From Sphingomonas sp. Leaf67 (GTDB lineage Bacteria > Pseudomonadota > Alphaproteobacteria > Sphingomonadales > Sphingomonadaceae), in the NCBI RefSeq assembly GCF_001421965.1, contig NZ_LMLP01000012.1, positions 62,805 to 126,804 of the forward strand: a stretch of DNA of 64,000 nucleotides. The letters are read 5' to 3'. Under the pieces are notes generated by a model, which saw only the letters and a list, made by a program, of their open reading frames with translations, searched no databases and had not been told where the DNA came from. Position numbers and translations under genes: made by a program. Within the stretch, counting starts at the first letter, position 1. The number at the start of each line of letters is the position of its first letter. Below are positions 43,124 to 52,848 of this stretch, in pieces.

Positions 43124-45241
43124 TCAAAAAATCCCGAGAAACTTCTTGCGCTGTTCCTTGCGCTCACCACGGTTCGACTTGCCGTCCTCGGCCTTGGCGG
43201 TCGTGCCGCGACCGACATCGTCGCGCGGCTCGCCGCCCTTGGTCCGCTGTGCCCGCGCCGTCGCGCCAGCGAGGATCGGGCCGCAGGCGGCACCCTTCGC
43301 ATCGCCCGGATCGACGAACGCCAGCACACCGGCAAGCGGCGTCGCCACCAGCGCGAGGCCGAGGCCCGCACCGGCGCGTCCGAGCAACTCGGGACTGATG
43401 ACCGAATAGCGTGGGCTTGCGAAATAGCCGCCGATGCCGACCGGCGACTGGCCCGCCAGAAACGAGAAGCGTTTGGAATCGGCGCGGAAGGCCAGATCGA
43501 TCGATTCGTTACGGAAGCTGAAACCGCCGCGCCCGATCATCACGTTCTTCTGCGTGTCGATCAGGATCGGGTCCGCCGCCGCGACGCCGCCGCGCACGGT
43601 AAAGCCGATCAGCCCGCAATTGATCCGGACCGGCTCCTTCAACCGCCCCTCGAACATCTTTTGAGCAAAGGTGCCGAGGTCGAGTTCGGACAACTGCACG
43701 TTGCGCGTCCAGAAGCTGCCGCCGGGCAGGATGATCGCGATCCGGCCATTCGACGCCGCCAGCGACTCCTGCACGGTATCGCCGGTACCGGTCAGCTTCA
43801 CCCGCGCCTTGACCGTACCCGACGTGCCCGCTTCCTCGACGCCCCAGCCGGCGAGCAGGCGCCCCATCGGTGTCGGTGACAGGCGAATGTCGTAATCGGT
43901 AACCGCCGGACGGCGGCGGGCGTCGATCACCACGTCCGACGCGACATTGCCGCGCGCCATGGCAAAGGTCAGCGGCGACAGTTTCAGCAGCCGGTCGTCC
44001 AGGTCGAGCGTCAGGTCGACATCGGACACCGGCAGGCTGCGGGCGCGGACGGTAGCGACCTTGTAGTGGACCTTCGCATCGAAATTGCGCAACGCCTCGA
44101 CATTCAGCTTCGCATCCGGGAGCAAGCGCGGTGCCCCGCCCGCGCGCTGGATCACGCCCGCCGCGCCCTGTGCCTCGACGCGTTCGAGGTCGTAGCCAAC
44201 GAAGGCCGACATATCGACGATGTCGAGCGTACGCGAAGTCAGGTCGGCGGTCAGCAGCAGGCGCGGTTCGCGTTGCGTCACCGTCAGGTTGCCGGCGAGG
44301 TCGCTGTCGCCGAATCGCCCGCGCAGCCGCGTGAATTTCCAGTCGGGACCGTCCTTGGTCATCCGTCCGGTCAGGCGATAGGTGCGGGTATCGGGCGTGA
44401 CGATGCCGAGCACCGCGAACACGTCCGACAGGTTGCGCCCACGCAGTCGGACGGCAAGGTTCGATCCGTCGAGCTCGGTCGGGCCGGGCAGGGTACCGGC
44501 AAGGATCGCGACCGAACGCGCCACTTCGATCCGCGCGGTCAGCTGATTCTGTCCCCCGCGAATCGTCGCGTCGGGCGACTGCAACTGGCCGGTCAGCCGG
44601 AACGGGCGACCACGCACCGTCCCCTGCCCGGCTGCACGGATCGCCCCGGCGAATTGGGCGTCGCTGGTCTCGACCGCATCGAGCGTGAAATTGCCGTCGA
44701 GCAGGAATTGTGGGTCACGGTAGCGGATGCGCGTGTCCCGGAACGTCCCCGCGCGAACGATCGGCAGGTCGAGCTTCTTGCCCGGCTTGTCCGGATCGCC
44801 GAAGGTCCAGGTGTTGCGCTTGCGCGCGGCGTCCCAGTGCAGGTCGGCCCGCGCGCCGTCGAGCTCCAGCCAGTTGACCCGCCGCCGCCCGAACAGGAAG
44901 GTCAGGGTCGCGGTCGAGCTGTCGAGCTTCTTCGCCTCGAACAAATTGCCGCCGCCTGCCCAGTCGGGGTTCGATACCGACAATCCCTCGGCAAGGAACT
45001 TCAGGTCGATGGGATTGAAGTAGAACTGGAAATCGCCGGCGACACGGACCGTGCGGCCGCTGCCCGACGATGCGATCCGTTCGAACGTGCCCTTCAGGAA
45101 GCGGCCCTTGGTCACGAACAGGATGAGCCAGGCGAGGAACAACGTGCCGACGATTCCGATGACCGTCCGCAGCGCGATCCGCCGCCAGTCGCGGCGGCGG
45201 GGGGCGTCGGATGCGCCGGCAGTCGGGGAAACTTCGGCCAT
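43124..45241 (-). CDS. AsmA family protein
   Basis: A 705-residue envelope protein. One membrane helix near residues 24-45 (LRTVIGIVGTLFLAWLILF) anchors it in the inner membrane; the rest is periplasmic beta-rich sequence. GFSFRNESIDLAFRADSKRF and the nearby SPVGIGGYFASP fit the AsmA C-terminal region. AsmA-like proteins (TamB, YhdP relatives) are thought to move phospholipids to the outer membrane. The C-terminus ends in a charged tail (KSNRGERKEQRKKFLGIF). Confidence 0.82.
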   Translation of the reverse strand: MAEVSPTAGASDAPRRRDWRRIALRTVIGIVGTLFLAWLILFVTKGRFLKGTFERIASSGSGRTVRVAGDFQFYFNPIDLKFLAEGLSVSNPDWAGGGNLFEAKKLDSSTATLTFLFGRRRVNWLELDGARADLHWDAARKRNTWTFGDPDKPGKKLDLPIVRAGTFRDTRIRYRDPQFLLDGNFTLDAVETSDAQFAGAIRAAGQGTVRGRPFRLTGQLQSPDATIRGGQNQLTARIEVARSVAILAGTLPGPTELDGSNLAVRLRGRNLSDVFAVLGIVTPDTRTYRLTGRMTKDGPDWKFTRLRGRFGDSDLAGNLTVTQREPRLLLTADLTSRTLDIVDMSAFVGYDLERVEAQGAAGVIQRAGGAPRLLPDAKLNVEALRNFDAKVHYKVATVRARSLPVSDVDLTLDLDDRLLKLSPLTFAMARGNVASDVVIDARRRPAVTDYDIRLSPTPMGRLLAGWGVEEAGTSGTVKARVKLTGTGDTVQESLAASNGRIAIILPGGSFWTRNVQLSELDLGTFAQKMFEGRLKEPVRINCGLIGFTVRGGVAAADPILIDTQKNVMIGRGGFSFRNESIDLAFRADSKRFSFLAGQSPVGIGGYFASPRYSVISPELLGRAGAGLGLALVATPLAGVLAFVDPGDAKGAACGPILAGATARAQRTKGGEPRDDVGRGTTAKAEDGKSNRGERKEQRKKFLGIF

Positions 45242-45398
45242 CGCTCCTCAACCGTTCGGGTGCGTAACGAGTTCCAGTGGTTGCGTTCGGCACCTATCCG
45301 GGTTAGGGGCGCGCTCTTTCCACGACTCCGAAGGGATTCGCCCGGCCATCTGGGGCTGCCGCGGCAATCCGCACGTCGTGATTTTTGAGGAGACCAAA

Positions 45399-45602
45399 AT
45401 GCCCAAGCTCAAGACCAAGAGCGGCGTCAAGAAGCGCTTCAAGCTCACCGCCACCGGCAAGATCAAGCACGGTGTCGCGGGCAAGCGCCACCGCCTGATC
45501 TCGCACAACGCGAAGTATATCCGCCAGAACCGCGGGACTTCGGTCCTGGCCGACGCCGACACCGCACGTGTCAAGGCGTGGGCGCCCTACGGCCTTCGTT
45601 AA
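45399..45602 (+). CDS. rpmI: 50S ribosomal protein L35
   Basis: A 67-residue basic protein that starts MPKLKTKSGVKKRFKLTATG. This is the standard L35 sequence, with KRHRLISHN in the middle. The ATG lies behind GAGGAGACCAAA. infC, which usually precedes rpmI, is not adjacent; the upstream neighbour is the divergent AsmA gene. The 157-bp upstream gap therefore has to hold the promoter of the rpmI-rplT pair. Confidence 0.97.
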   Translation: MPKLKTKSGVKKRFKLTATGKIKHGVAGKRHRLISHNAKYIRQNRGTSVLADADTARVKAWAPYGLR

Positions 45603-45615
45603 GGAGTACTGAGCA

Positions 45616-45987
45616 ATGGCACGCATCAAGCGCGGCACGACCACCAAGGCGAAGCACAAGCGGATTTTGGATCAGGCGAAGGGCTATTATGGCCGTCGCA
45701 AGAACACCATCCGCATCGCGCGCCAGGCCGTCGAAAAGGCCGGCCAGTACGCCTATCGCGACCGCAAGGTTAAGAAGCGCACGTTCCGCGGCCTGTGGAT
45801 CCAGCGCATCAACGCCGGTGTCCGGGCGGAAGGCATCACCTATTCGCAGTTCATGCACGGCTGCAAGCTGGCCGGTATCGAACTCGACCGGAAGGTCCTG
45901 GCCGATATCGCCATGCACGAGGAAGCCGCCTTCAAGGCGATCGTCGCGCAGGCGAAGGCCGCCCTGCCGGAACAGGCCGCCGCTTAA
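45616..45987 (+). CDS. rplT: 50S ribosomal protein L20
   Basis: A 123-residue ribosomal assembly protein. It begins [23 protein letters not shown] and has ALRYAYRDRK-like [20 protein letters not shown]20 binds 23S rRNA early in assembly and represses its own operon in many bacteria. It is 13 bases behind rpmI with AAGGAG in between. A strong terminator follows. Confidence 0.97.
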   Translation: MARIKRGTTTKAKHKRILDQAKGYYGRRKNTIRIARQAVEKAGQYAYRDRKVKKRTFRGLWIQRINAGVRAEGITYSQFMHGCKLAGIELDRKVLADIAMHEEAAFKAIVAQAKAALPEQAAA

Positions 45988-46013
45988 CACGCTGCGGTTC
46001 TGGTTTGCGGGAT

Positions 46014-46050
46014 AAAAGACGCCGGTGGGGAAACCCGCCGGCGTTTTTTT
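46014..46050 (+). terminator. Strong rho-independent terminator of rpmI-rplT
   Basis: An 11-bp stem (ACGCCGGTGGG with CCCGCCGGCGT, one G-U pair) closed by a GAAA tetraloop and followed by seven T. It starts 26 bases after the rplT stop codon. Confidence 0.92.
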
Positions 46051-46070
46051 GTCGTACGCAGGCTGACCTT

Positions 46071-46174
46071 CGTCATCCCGGCGAAAGCCGGGATCCATGG
46101 ATAGGCGACGCTGACGGTAGCGCGGACCATCAGCCACCCCCCGTCCGTGGATCCCGACTTTCGTCGGGATGACG
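46071..46174. repeat. Palindromic intergenic repeat, CGTCATCCCGG type
   Basis: The left arm CGTCATCCCGGCGAAAGCCG with GGGATCCATGG is mirrored by the right arm CCGTGGATCCCGACTTTCG with TCGGGATGACG. Each arm is itself a small hairpin. Same plan as the element at 19861-19955 but with different inner bases, which suggests compensatory change between arms. Confidence 0.75.
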
Positions 46175-46193
46175 GGTGGAATAGGGTTTGCAC

Positions 46194-46508
46194 ATGACCA
46201 CAGTCCGCGAACCCTGCGTCTATATCGTCGCCAGCGGACGGCACGGCACCCTCTACACCGGCGTCACCAGCAACCTGATCCAGCGTATCCACCAGCACCG
46301 CGCAGGCACCTCCAACGGCTTCTCCCGTCGGAACAATTGCCACCGTCTCGTCTGGTTCGAACGCCACGAAACGATGGAAACCGCCATTCAGCGCGAGAAA
46401 CGGATCAAGGAATGGCAGCGCAACTGGAAACTCACGCTGATCGAAACCACCAACCCCCACTGGTCCGACCTCGCCACGGGGCTAGGCTTCGTCGCCGTTC
46501 CGCAATAA
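46194..46508 (+). CDS. GIY-YIG nuclease family protein
   Basis: A 104-residue single-domain protein. The GIY-YIG motif appears as CVYIVAS ... LYTGVTSNL near residues 9-30. Other family residues are Arg in LIQRIHQH and the Glu in IQREKRIKEWQRNWK. The group (YhbQ/UPF0213-like, REP-associated in some genomes) has unproven nuclease function. It sits immediately after a palindromic repeat. The TTG at 46188 is less likely than the ATG at 46194. Confidence 0.85.
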   Translation: MTTVREPCVYIVASGRHGTLYTGVTSNLIQRIHQHRAGTSNGFSRRNNCHRLVWFERHETMETAIQREKRIKEWQRNWKLTLIETTNPHWSDLATGLGFVAVPQ

Positions 46509-46541
46509 AGCCGGTCGCCTATCCCGACACCCGGAGCGACC

Positions 46542-47729
46542 GTGACCCCCGATCTCGACCAAATGCGTGCCGACCTGCTCGCCGCCATCGATGCTTCCGC
46601 AGGGATCGATGCGCTGGAGGCGGTGCGGGTTCATGCGCTGGGCAAGCAGGGGGCGATCACCGGCCTGCTCAAGACACTCGGTGCCCTGTCGCCGGAGGAG
46701 CGCCAGACCGTGGCGCCCGGCATCCACGCCCTGCGCGAGGCGGTGACGCATGCGATCGGCGTGCGCAAGGCCGATCTGGAAGCGCGGGCGCTGGCAGCGA
46801 AGCTGGCGAGCGAGCGCGTCGACCTGACGCTGCCGGTCGACCGGCCTGCGGCGGGCGGGGTGCATCCGGTCGCGCAGGTCATGGACGAGCTGGCCGAAAT
46901 CTTCGCCGATCTGGGCTTCGCGGTGGCGACGGGTCCGGAGATCGAGGACGACTGGCACAACTTCACCGCGCTCAATATTCCGGAGACGCATCCGGCACGG
47001 GCGATGCATGATACGTTCTACGCGCAGCGCCGAAGCCAGCAGGGCGAGACCAGCGCAAGCGCGGCCGGCGGCGCCGAAGCGCCGTCGGACGGTGCGGGCG
47101 CACCGCCGGCCGGTCCGGAGCAGGACCGAACCGTGGAACGGTTCGTGCTCCGGACCCACACCTCCCCCGTCCAGATTCGCACGATGATGGCGCAGAAACC
47201 CCCGATCCGCATCATCGCGCCGGGGCGGGTCTATCGCAGCGACTCCGATGCCACCCACACGCCGATGTTCCATCAGATCGAAGGGCTGGTGATCGATCGC
47301 GGCATCCATATGGGGCATCTCAAATGGACGCTGGAGACGTTCCTGAAAGCCTATTTCGAGCGCGACGACATCGTGCTGCGCCTGCGCCCCAGCTATTTCC
47401 CGTTCACCGAACCGTCGGCGGAGGTCGATATCGGCTATACGCTGGAAAAGGGCCGGCGCGTCGTCGGCGGTGATCCGGCCAAGGGCAATGGCGGCTGGAT
47501 GGAAGTGTTGGGCAGCGGCATGGTCCATCCCAAGGTCATCGAGGCGTGCGGGCTGGACCCGAACGAGTGGCAGGGCTTTGCGTTCGGCACCGGCGTCGAC
47601 CGGCTGGCGATGCTGAAATACGGCATGGACGATCTACGCCCGTTCTTCGACGGCGACCTGCGCTGGTTGAAACATTATGGATTCTCGGCGCTGGACGTTC
47701 CCACGCTGTCGGGGGGAGTGACGGCATGA
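46542..47729 (+). CDS. pheS: Phenylalanyl-tRNA synthetase alpha subunit with internal insertion
   Basis: A 395-residue class II synthetase subunit. An N-terminal coiled-coil (about residues 1-85) is followed by [39 protein letters not shown] (motif 2 region) and [14 protein letters not shown] (motif 3). The start is GTG with GGAG five bases before. Between HDTFY and LRTHTSP, PheS usually has about ten residues; here there are about 45, Ala/Gly/Pro-rich, coded by a 49-bp palindrome and flanks. The insertion keeps the frame. It overlaps pheT by 4 bases. Confidence 0.93.
   Translation: MTPDLDQMRADLLAAIDASAGIDALEAVRVHALGKQGAITGLLKTLGALSPEERQTVAPGIHALREAVTHAIGVRKADLEARALAAKLASERVDLTLPVDRPAAGGVHPVAQVMDELAEIFADLGFAVATGPEIEDDWHNFTALNIPETHPARAMHDTFYAQRRSQQGETSASAAGGAEAPSDGAGAPPAGPEQDRTVERFVLRTHTSPVQIRTMMAQKPPIRIIAPGRVYRSDSDATHTPMFHQIEGLVIDRGIHMGHLKWTLETFLKAYFERDDIVLRLRPSYFPFTEPSAEVDIGYTLEKGRRVVGGDPAKGNGGWMEVLGSGMVHPKVIEACGLDPNEWQGFAFGTGVDRLAMLKYGMDDLRPFFDGDLRWLKHYGFSALDVPTLSGGVTA
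47063..47111. repeat. Palindromic insertion inside pheS
   Basis: A 49-base imperfect palindrome lies in frame in pheS. The outer arms GGCCGGCGG and CCGCCGGCC are perfect complements, and the inner arms CCGTC/GACGG flank the centre. In between are four short mismatched positions. The encoded residues are low-complexity ([18 protein letters not shown]). It looks like a mobile palindrome that entered a surface loop. Confidence 0.7.
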
Positions 47730-50089
47730 AGTTCACCTATGGCTGGCTCCAGCAGCATCTCGACACCGATGCGTCGCTCGACACGATCCTCGATGGGCTG
47801 ACCCGGATCGGGCTGGAGGTCGAGGGCGTCGAGAATCCGGGCGAGAAGCTGGCCGCGTTCCGCGTTGCCCGCGTCCTGAGCGCCGAACGGCATCCGCAGG
47901 CGGACAAGTTGCAGGTACTGTCGGTCGATGCCGGCGACGGTCCGTTGCAGGTGGTGTGCGGTGCGCCCAATGCCCGTGCGGGGCTGGTCGGGGTGTTCGG
48001 GATGCCCGGCGCGACCGTTCCGGCCAACGGCATGGTGCTGAAGGTCGCGGCGATCCGCGGCGTCGAATCGAACGGCATGATGTGTTCGACCCGCGAACTG
48101 GAGCTGGGCGAGGATCATGACGGGATCATCGAGCTGCCCGATGATGCGCCGGTCGGCACCCCCTTCCCCGCCTATGCCGGATTGGACGATCCGGTCATCG
48201 ACGTCAGCATCACGCCCAACCGGCAGGATTGCATGGGCGTGCGCGGGATCGCACGCGATCTGGCGGCGGCGGGCTATGGTTCGCTGAAACCCTTGGCGGT
48301 GCCGGTGGTGGCGGGCGAAGGCGATGGTCCCGACGTGCGGGTCGAGGACGCCGATGGCTGTCCGGCCTTTTACGCGCAGGCGGTGCGTGGGCTGACCAAT
48401 GGCGAGTCGCCCGACTGGATGCGCAAGCGGCTGACCGCGATCGGGCAGAAGCCGATCTCGACGCTGGTCGACATCACCAATTACGTGATGTTCGATCTCG
48501 GGCGGCCGTTGCACGTCTATGACATGGCCAAGCTGGCCGGCGGGCTGGTCGCGCGCAAGGCGGAGGCGGGGGAGAGCGTCGTCGCGCTGAACGGCAAGTC
48601 GTACCTGCTGGCCGGCGGCGAGACGGTGATCGCCGACGATGCGGCGGTGCATGACATTGGCGGCATCATGGGCGGCGAGCATTCGGGCGTGTCGGACACG
48701 ACCACCGACGTGCTGATCGAATGCGCGTACTTCAATCCGCAAGCGATCGCGCGGACGGGGCAGAAACTGGCGCTGACCAGCGATGCGCGCACCCGCTTCG
48801 AACGCGGGGTCGACCCGGCGTTCCTCGACGACGGGCTGGCCATTGCGACCGATTACGTGCTGCAATTGTGCGGCGGGACCGCCAGCGGCGTGACGAAGGC
48901 CGGCACCCCGCCGACCGACCTGCGCACGATCATCCATCAGCCCGGCCGCGTCGCGACGCTGGGCGGGCTGGACGTCGCCGAGGATCGCCAGCGCGAGATC
49001 CTCGAACGGCTGGGCTTCATCGTCGGCGATGGCTGGCAGGTCATGGTGCCGTCGTGGCGGCGCGATATCGACGGGACCGCCGATCTGGTCGAGGAAGTCA
49101 TTCGTATCGAGGGGCTCGACAAGGTCCCTTCGACCCCGCTCGACCGGCCGGCGGGGGTGGCGGTGCCGACCGCGACCCCGGAACAGAAGCTGGAGCGCCG
49201 CATCCGGCGCGCGGCGGCGGCGCGCGGGCTGGCCGAGGCGATTACGTGGAGCTTCATCGCCGAGAACGAGGCTGCACCCTTCGGCGGCGGCGCGTGGGAG
49301 GTCGTCAATCCGATCGCCAACGATATGCGAATCATGCGGCCATCGCTGTTGCCCGGATTGCTGAGCGCGGCGGCGCGCAACCTGAAGCGCGGGCAGTCGA
49401 GCGTGCGGCTGTTCGAGATCGGCCGGCGCTATCTGGCCGATGCCGAGCGGATGACGCTGGGCATCGTGTTCGCGGGGGAACGGTCGCCACGCGGGTGGCG
49501 CGGGGGCAAGGCACAGGGCTTCGACGCGTTCGATGCCAAGGGTGAGTTGCTCGCGCTGCTGGAGGCGGCGGGTGCGCCGGTCGGCAATCTGCAGGTGATG
49601 GATGCGCCGGGCGACGTCTATCATCCCGGACAGTCGGCGACGCTGCGGCTGGGGCCGAAGACGGTGCTGGCGAGCTTCGGCGTGCTGCATCCGACCATCG
49701 CCAAGGCGTTCGACCTGCCCGCCGGCACGGTCGCGGGCGAGCTGTATCTCGACGCGCTGCCGGCCAGGCGCGGTGGTGGCGCGATGCGCGGAGCCTATGC
49801 GCCGCCGGCGTTGCAGGCGGTGACGCGCGACTTCGCGTTCGTGGTGGCCGACAGCGTGACTGGCGACCAGCTGGTGCGGGCGGTGCGCGGCGCGGACAAG
49901 GCGGCGATCGTCGATGCGCGGCTGTTCGACGTGTTCGCAGGCGCTGGCGTCGAGCCGGGGCACAAGAGCCTTGCCATCGAGGTGACGTTGCAGCCGGGGG
50001 CGAAGAGCTTCACCGATGCCGAATTGAAGGCGGTGTCGGACAAGATCGTCGCTGCGGCGACCAAGATCGGCGGGAGCCTGCGCGCATGA
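47726..50089 (+). CDS. pheT: Phenylalanyl-tRNA synthetase beta subunit
   Basis: A 787-residue subunit. It starts [15 protein letters not shown]. The tRNA-binding domain (about residues 40-150) contains [10 protein letters not shown] and [12 protein letters not shown]3/B4 editing domains follow; B5 and the catalytic-like core fill the middle; and the C-terminal anticodon-binding (FDX-ACB) domain ends in [20 protein letters not shown]. The start overlaps the pheS stop by 4 bases, which suits a stable alpha2beta2 enzyme. It also overlaps the next gene. Confidence 0.95.
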   Translation: MKFTYGWLQQHLDTDASLDTILDGLTRIGLEVEGVENPGEKLAAFRVARVLSAERHPQADKLQVLSVDAGDGPLQVVCGAPNARAGLVGVFGMPGATVPANGMVLKVAAIRGVESNGMMCSTRELELGEDHDGIIELPDDAPVGTPFPAYAGLDDPVIDVSITPNRQDCMGVRGIARDLAAAGYGSLKPLAVPVVAGEGDGPDVRVEDADGCPAFYAQAVRGLTNGESPDWMRKRLTAIGQKPISTLVDITNYVMFDLGRPLHVYDMAKLAGGLVARKAEAGESVVALNGKSYLLAGGETVIADDAAVHDIGGIMGGEHSGVSDTTTDVLIECAYFNPQAIARTGQKLALTSDARTRFERGVDPAFLDDGLAIATDYVLQLCGGTASGVTKAGTPPTDLRTIIHQPGRVATLGGLDVAEDRQREILERLGFIVGDGWQVMVPSWRRDIDGTADLVEEVIRIEGLDKVPSTPLDRPAGVAVPTATPEQKLERRIRRAAAARGLAEAITWSFIAENEAAPFGGGAWEVVNPIANDMRIMRPSLLPGLLSAAARNLKRGQSSVRLFEIGRRYLADAERMTLGIVFAGERSPRGWRGGKAQGFDAFDAKGELLALLEAAGAPVGNLQVMDAPGDVYHPGQSATLRLGPKTVLASFGVLHPTIAKAFDLPAGTVAGELYLDALPARRGGGAMRGAYAPPALQAVTRDFAFVVADSVTGDQLVRAVRGADKAAIVDARLFDVFAGAGVEPGHKSLAIEVTLQPGAKSFTDAELKAVSDKIVAAATKIGGSLRA

Positions 50090-50955
50090 CCGTAACCCTG
50101 ACCAATGGCACGCTGACCGTGGCGGTCGAACCGCTGGGGGCCGAACTGCATTCGATCAAGGACCGGCAAGGCCGCGAGCTGATGACCAATGCCGATCCGG
50201 CATACTGGACCGGCCATGCGCCGATCCTGTTCCCGATCATCGGCGCGGTGCAGGGCGACGAATATCGCGTCGACGGCACGACCTATCCGATGGCCAAGCA
50301 CGGATTTGCACGGCGGCGGAAGTTTACGAAGGTTGCACATAGCGACACATTCGTACGGTTCGAACTGACCGACGATGAAGAGACGCGCGCCGTCTATCCG
50401 TTCGCATTCATGCTCCACGTGGAACATCGGCTGGAGGGGGCGACGCTCCATACCGAGGTGACGGTGACCAACAGGGGCGACCGCGACCTGCCGGCGAGCA
50501 TCGGCTTTCATCCGGCATTCGCGTGGCCGCTGCCGTACGGGCACGACCGGGCGGACCATCGGATGGTATTTTCGGATGCCGAAGTTGGCACCGTCGCCGC
50601 GATTGCCGACAACGGGACGATCGCGCCCGAGCGGCGGCCCGATTCGGTGGTGGACCGGGTGTTGCCGCTGACCGACGATCTGTTCGCGCGCGATGCGCTG
50701 GTTTTCGATCCGGTTCGAAGCACCTGGGTGCGGTATGGGGCGGAAGACGGTCCGCAGTTGCGGGTCGATTTTCCGGGGATGCCGAAGCTGGGCATCTGGA
50801 CCAAGCCGGGTGCCAGCTTCGTCTGTATCGAGCCGTGGGACGGGATAGCCGACCCGGAGGGGTTTGCGGGCGATATCTTCGACAAGCCGGGGATCAACCG
50901 GGTCGCGCCGGGGGCGTCGCATCGGGCGGCGATGTCGGTGACGTTGGAAAGTTGA
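50086..50955 (+). CDS. Aldose 1-epimerase family protein (LacX-like)
   Basis: A 289-residue beta-sandwich protein. It has the galactose mutarotase-like pattern: GAELHSIKDRQGRELM, HAPILFPIIGAV, KHGFARRRKF, and a late SFVCIEPWDGIAD. His residues in KHGFAR and GFHPAF are the likely general acid/base pair. It interconverts sugar anomers or binds a sugar phosphate; the substrate is not known. The ATG overlaps the pheT stop by 4 bases, an unexplained but probably real operon link. Confidence 0.87.
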   Translation: MTVTLTNGTLTVAVEPLGAELHSIKDRQGRELMTNADPAYWTGHAPILFPIIGAVQGDEYRVDGTTYPMAKHGFARRRKFTKVAHSDTFVRFELTDDEETRAVYPFAFMLHVEHRLEGATLHTEVTVTNRGDRDLPASIGFHPAFAWPLPYGHDRADHRMVFSDAEVGTVAAIADNGTIAPERRPDSVVDRVLPLTDDLFARDALVFDPVRSTWVRYGAEDGPQLRVDFPGMPKLGIWTKPGASFVCIEPWDGIADPEGFAGDIFDKPGINRVAPGASHRAAMSVTLES

Positions 50956-50956
50956 T

Positions 50957-51202
50957 TTTCACGCGAAGGCGCGGAGACGCGAAGAGAAGAAATCAGGCTG
51001 GATTTCGCGCAGAGGCGCAGAGGCGCGGAGGGGTTGCGATTGCTGCTACCGGGTGCGTTCGGGAGACCGCTCCGCTCGCTGGCATGAGCGACAAGGCCGC
51101 TTTCCCGGCGGAGGTTCACCGCTCACGCAACTCCTCCGCGTCTCGGCGTCTCTGCGCGAACCACTTCCTTCTTCTCTCCGCGCCATCGCGCCTTCGCGTG
51201 AA
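50957..51202. repeat. Long inverted repeat, TTCACGCGAAGG family (copy B)
   Basis: Starts one base after the epimerase stop codon. The outer arms are TTTCACGCGAAGGCGCGGAG and CGCCATCGCGCCTTCGCGTG plus AA. Inner arms are TTTCGCGCAGAGGCGCAGAG on the left and CTCCGCGTCTCGGCGTCTC followed by TGCGCGAA on the right. The 319-bp gap before prfC is filled by this element and about 70 bases of plain spacer. Confidence 0.8.
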
Positions 51203-51274
51203 CCCGCCTTCTTCGTTGCCCGGTGGCACGAAGCCAAACTTGCCGCCTCCCCCGCCCCACACTAAAGGCCGGCG

Positions 51275-52846
51275 ATGGACCATATTTCCGATCGCCGCAC
51301 CTTTGCGATCATTTCCCATCCCGACGCCGGCAAGACCACGCTGACCGAAAAGCTGCTGCTGTTCGGCGGCGCGATCCATCTGGCGGGCGAGGTGAAGGCA
51401 CGTGGGGCCGCCCGGCGCGCGCGATCGGACTGGATGAAGATCGAGCAGCAGCGCGGGATTTCGGTCACGTCGTCGGTGATGACGTTCGAACGCAATGGCC
51501 TCACCTTCAACCTGCTCGACACGCCGGGCCACGAGGATTTCAGCGAAGATACCTATCGCACGCTGACCGCGGTCGATTCGGCGGTGATGGTGATCGACGC
51601 GGCGAAAGGCATCGAGCCGCAGACCCGCAAGCTGTTCGAAGTGTGTCGGTTGCGCAGCGTGCCGATCATCACCTTCGTCAACAAGGTCGATCGCGAGGGG
51701 CGCGACCCGTTCGAGTTGCTCGATGAAGTCGCCGACATGCTGCAACTCGACGTGTGCCCGATGACGTGGCCGGCGGGGATGGGCGGCCAGTTTGAGGGGA
51801 TTTACGATCTGGTCGACAACCGGCTGTTGCAGCCCGAGGCCGGGACCAAGGATTTTCAGGGCAAGGTCGAACAGTTCACCGGGCTGGACGACGATCGCAT
51901 CGATTCGGTGCTGTCGCCGGAGGGGGCAGAGCGGCTGCGCGAAGAGGCCGAGCTGGCGACCGGCGGCTATGCGAGCTTCGATGTCGGGGCGTATCGCGCG
52001 GGCGATCTGACCCCGGTCTATTTCGGATCGGCATTGAAAGAATTCGGCGTCGATTCGCTGATCGACGCGATCGCGCGCCACGCCCCCCCGCCCCGCCCGC
52101 AGCCCGCCGAGCCGGCCCCGGTCGACCCGACCGACGACCGCGTGACCGGGTTCGTGTTCAAGGTGCAGGCGAACATGGACCCCAATCACCGCGACCGGAT
52201 CGCGTTCATGCGGCTGTGTTCGGGGGTCTTCAAACGCGGCATGAAGCTGACGCCCACGGGCCATGGCAAGCCGATCGCGATCCATTCGCCGATCCTGTTC
52301 TTCGCGCGCGAACGCGAACTGGCCGACGAAGCCTATCCGGGCGATATCATCGGGATTCCCAACCATGGCACGCTGCGGGTGGGCGATACGTTGTCGGAAC
52401 GGGCCGATGTCCGCTTCACCGGCCTGCCGAACTTCGCGCCGGAAATCCTGCGCCGCGTGGTGCTGAAGGACCCGACCAAGACCAAACAGTTGCGGAAAGC
52501 CTTGGACGACATGGCCGAGGAAGGCGTCACGCAGGTCTTCTATCCCGATATCGGGTCGAACTGGGTGATCGGCGTGGTCGGGCAGTTGCAGCTCGAAGTG
52601 CTGCTGAGCCGGCTGGAGGTCGAATACAAGGTCGCGGCGGGGCTGGAAATGGCGCCGTTCGAAACCGCGCGCTGGATTTCGGCGGGCGATCCGACCGACC
52701 TGAAGGCGTTCACCGATCTGCATCGGTCCGCAATGGCCAAGGATCGCGACGGGAACCCGGTGTTCCTGGCGAAGAGCGCGTGGGAGGTCGGGTATATTGC
52801 CGACCGGTATTCCAAGGTGACGTTCGCGGCGACGCGCGAGCGGTAG
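51275..52846 (+). CDS. prfC: Peptide chain release factor 3
   Basis: A 523-residue translational GTPase. G1 is SHPDAGKTT, G2 RGISVTSSV, G3 DTPGHEDF and G4 NKVDRE. RF3 recycles RF1 and RF2 from the ribosome after termination. The length and the domain II/III region (VTGFVFKVQANMDPNHRDR) fit RF3 rather than EF-G. The gene lies between two copies of the same long repeat. Confidence 0.94.
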   Translation: MDHISDRRTFAIISHPDAGKTTLTEKLLLFGGAIHLAGEVKARGAARRARSDWMKIEQQRGISVTSSVMTFERNGLTFNLLDTPGHEDFSEDTYRTLTAVDSAVMVIDAAKGIEPQTRKLFEVCRLRSVPIITFVNKVDREGRDPFELLDEVADMLQLDVCPMTWPAGMGGQFEGIYDLVDNRLLQPEAGTKDFQGKVEQFTGLDDDRIDSVLSPEGAERLREEAELATGGYASFDVGAYRAGDLTPVYFGSALKEFGVDSLIDAIARHAPPPRPQPAEPAPVDPTDDRVTGFVFKVQANMDPNHRDRIAFMRLCSGVFKRGMKLTPTGHGKPIAIHSPILFFARERELADEAYPGDIIGIPNHGTLRVGDTLSERADVRFTGLPNFAPEILRRVVLKDPTKTKQLRKALDDMAEEGVTQVFYPDIGSNWVIGVVGQLQLEVLLSRLEVEYKVAAGLEMAPFETARWISAGDPTDLKAFTDLHRSAMAKDRDGNPVFLAKSAWEVGYIADRYSKVTFAATRER

Positions 52847-52848
52847 GG

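Noticed and set aside
47675..49963. 762-residue minus-strand frame
   Set aside because: Antisense to pheT, which has complete domain structure.
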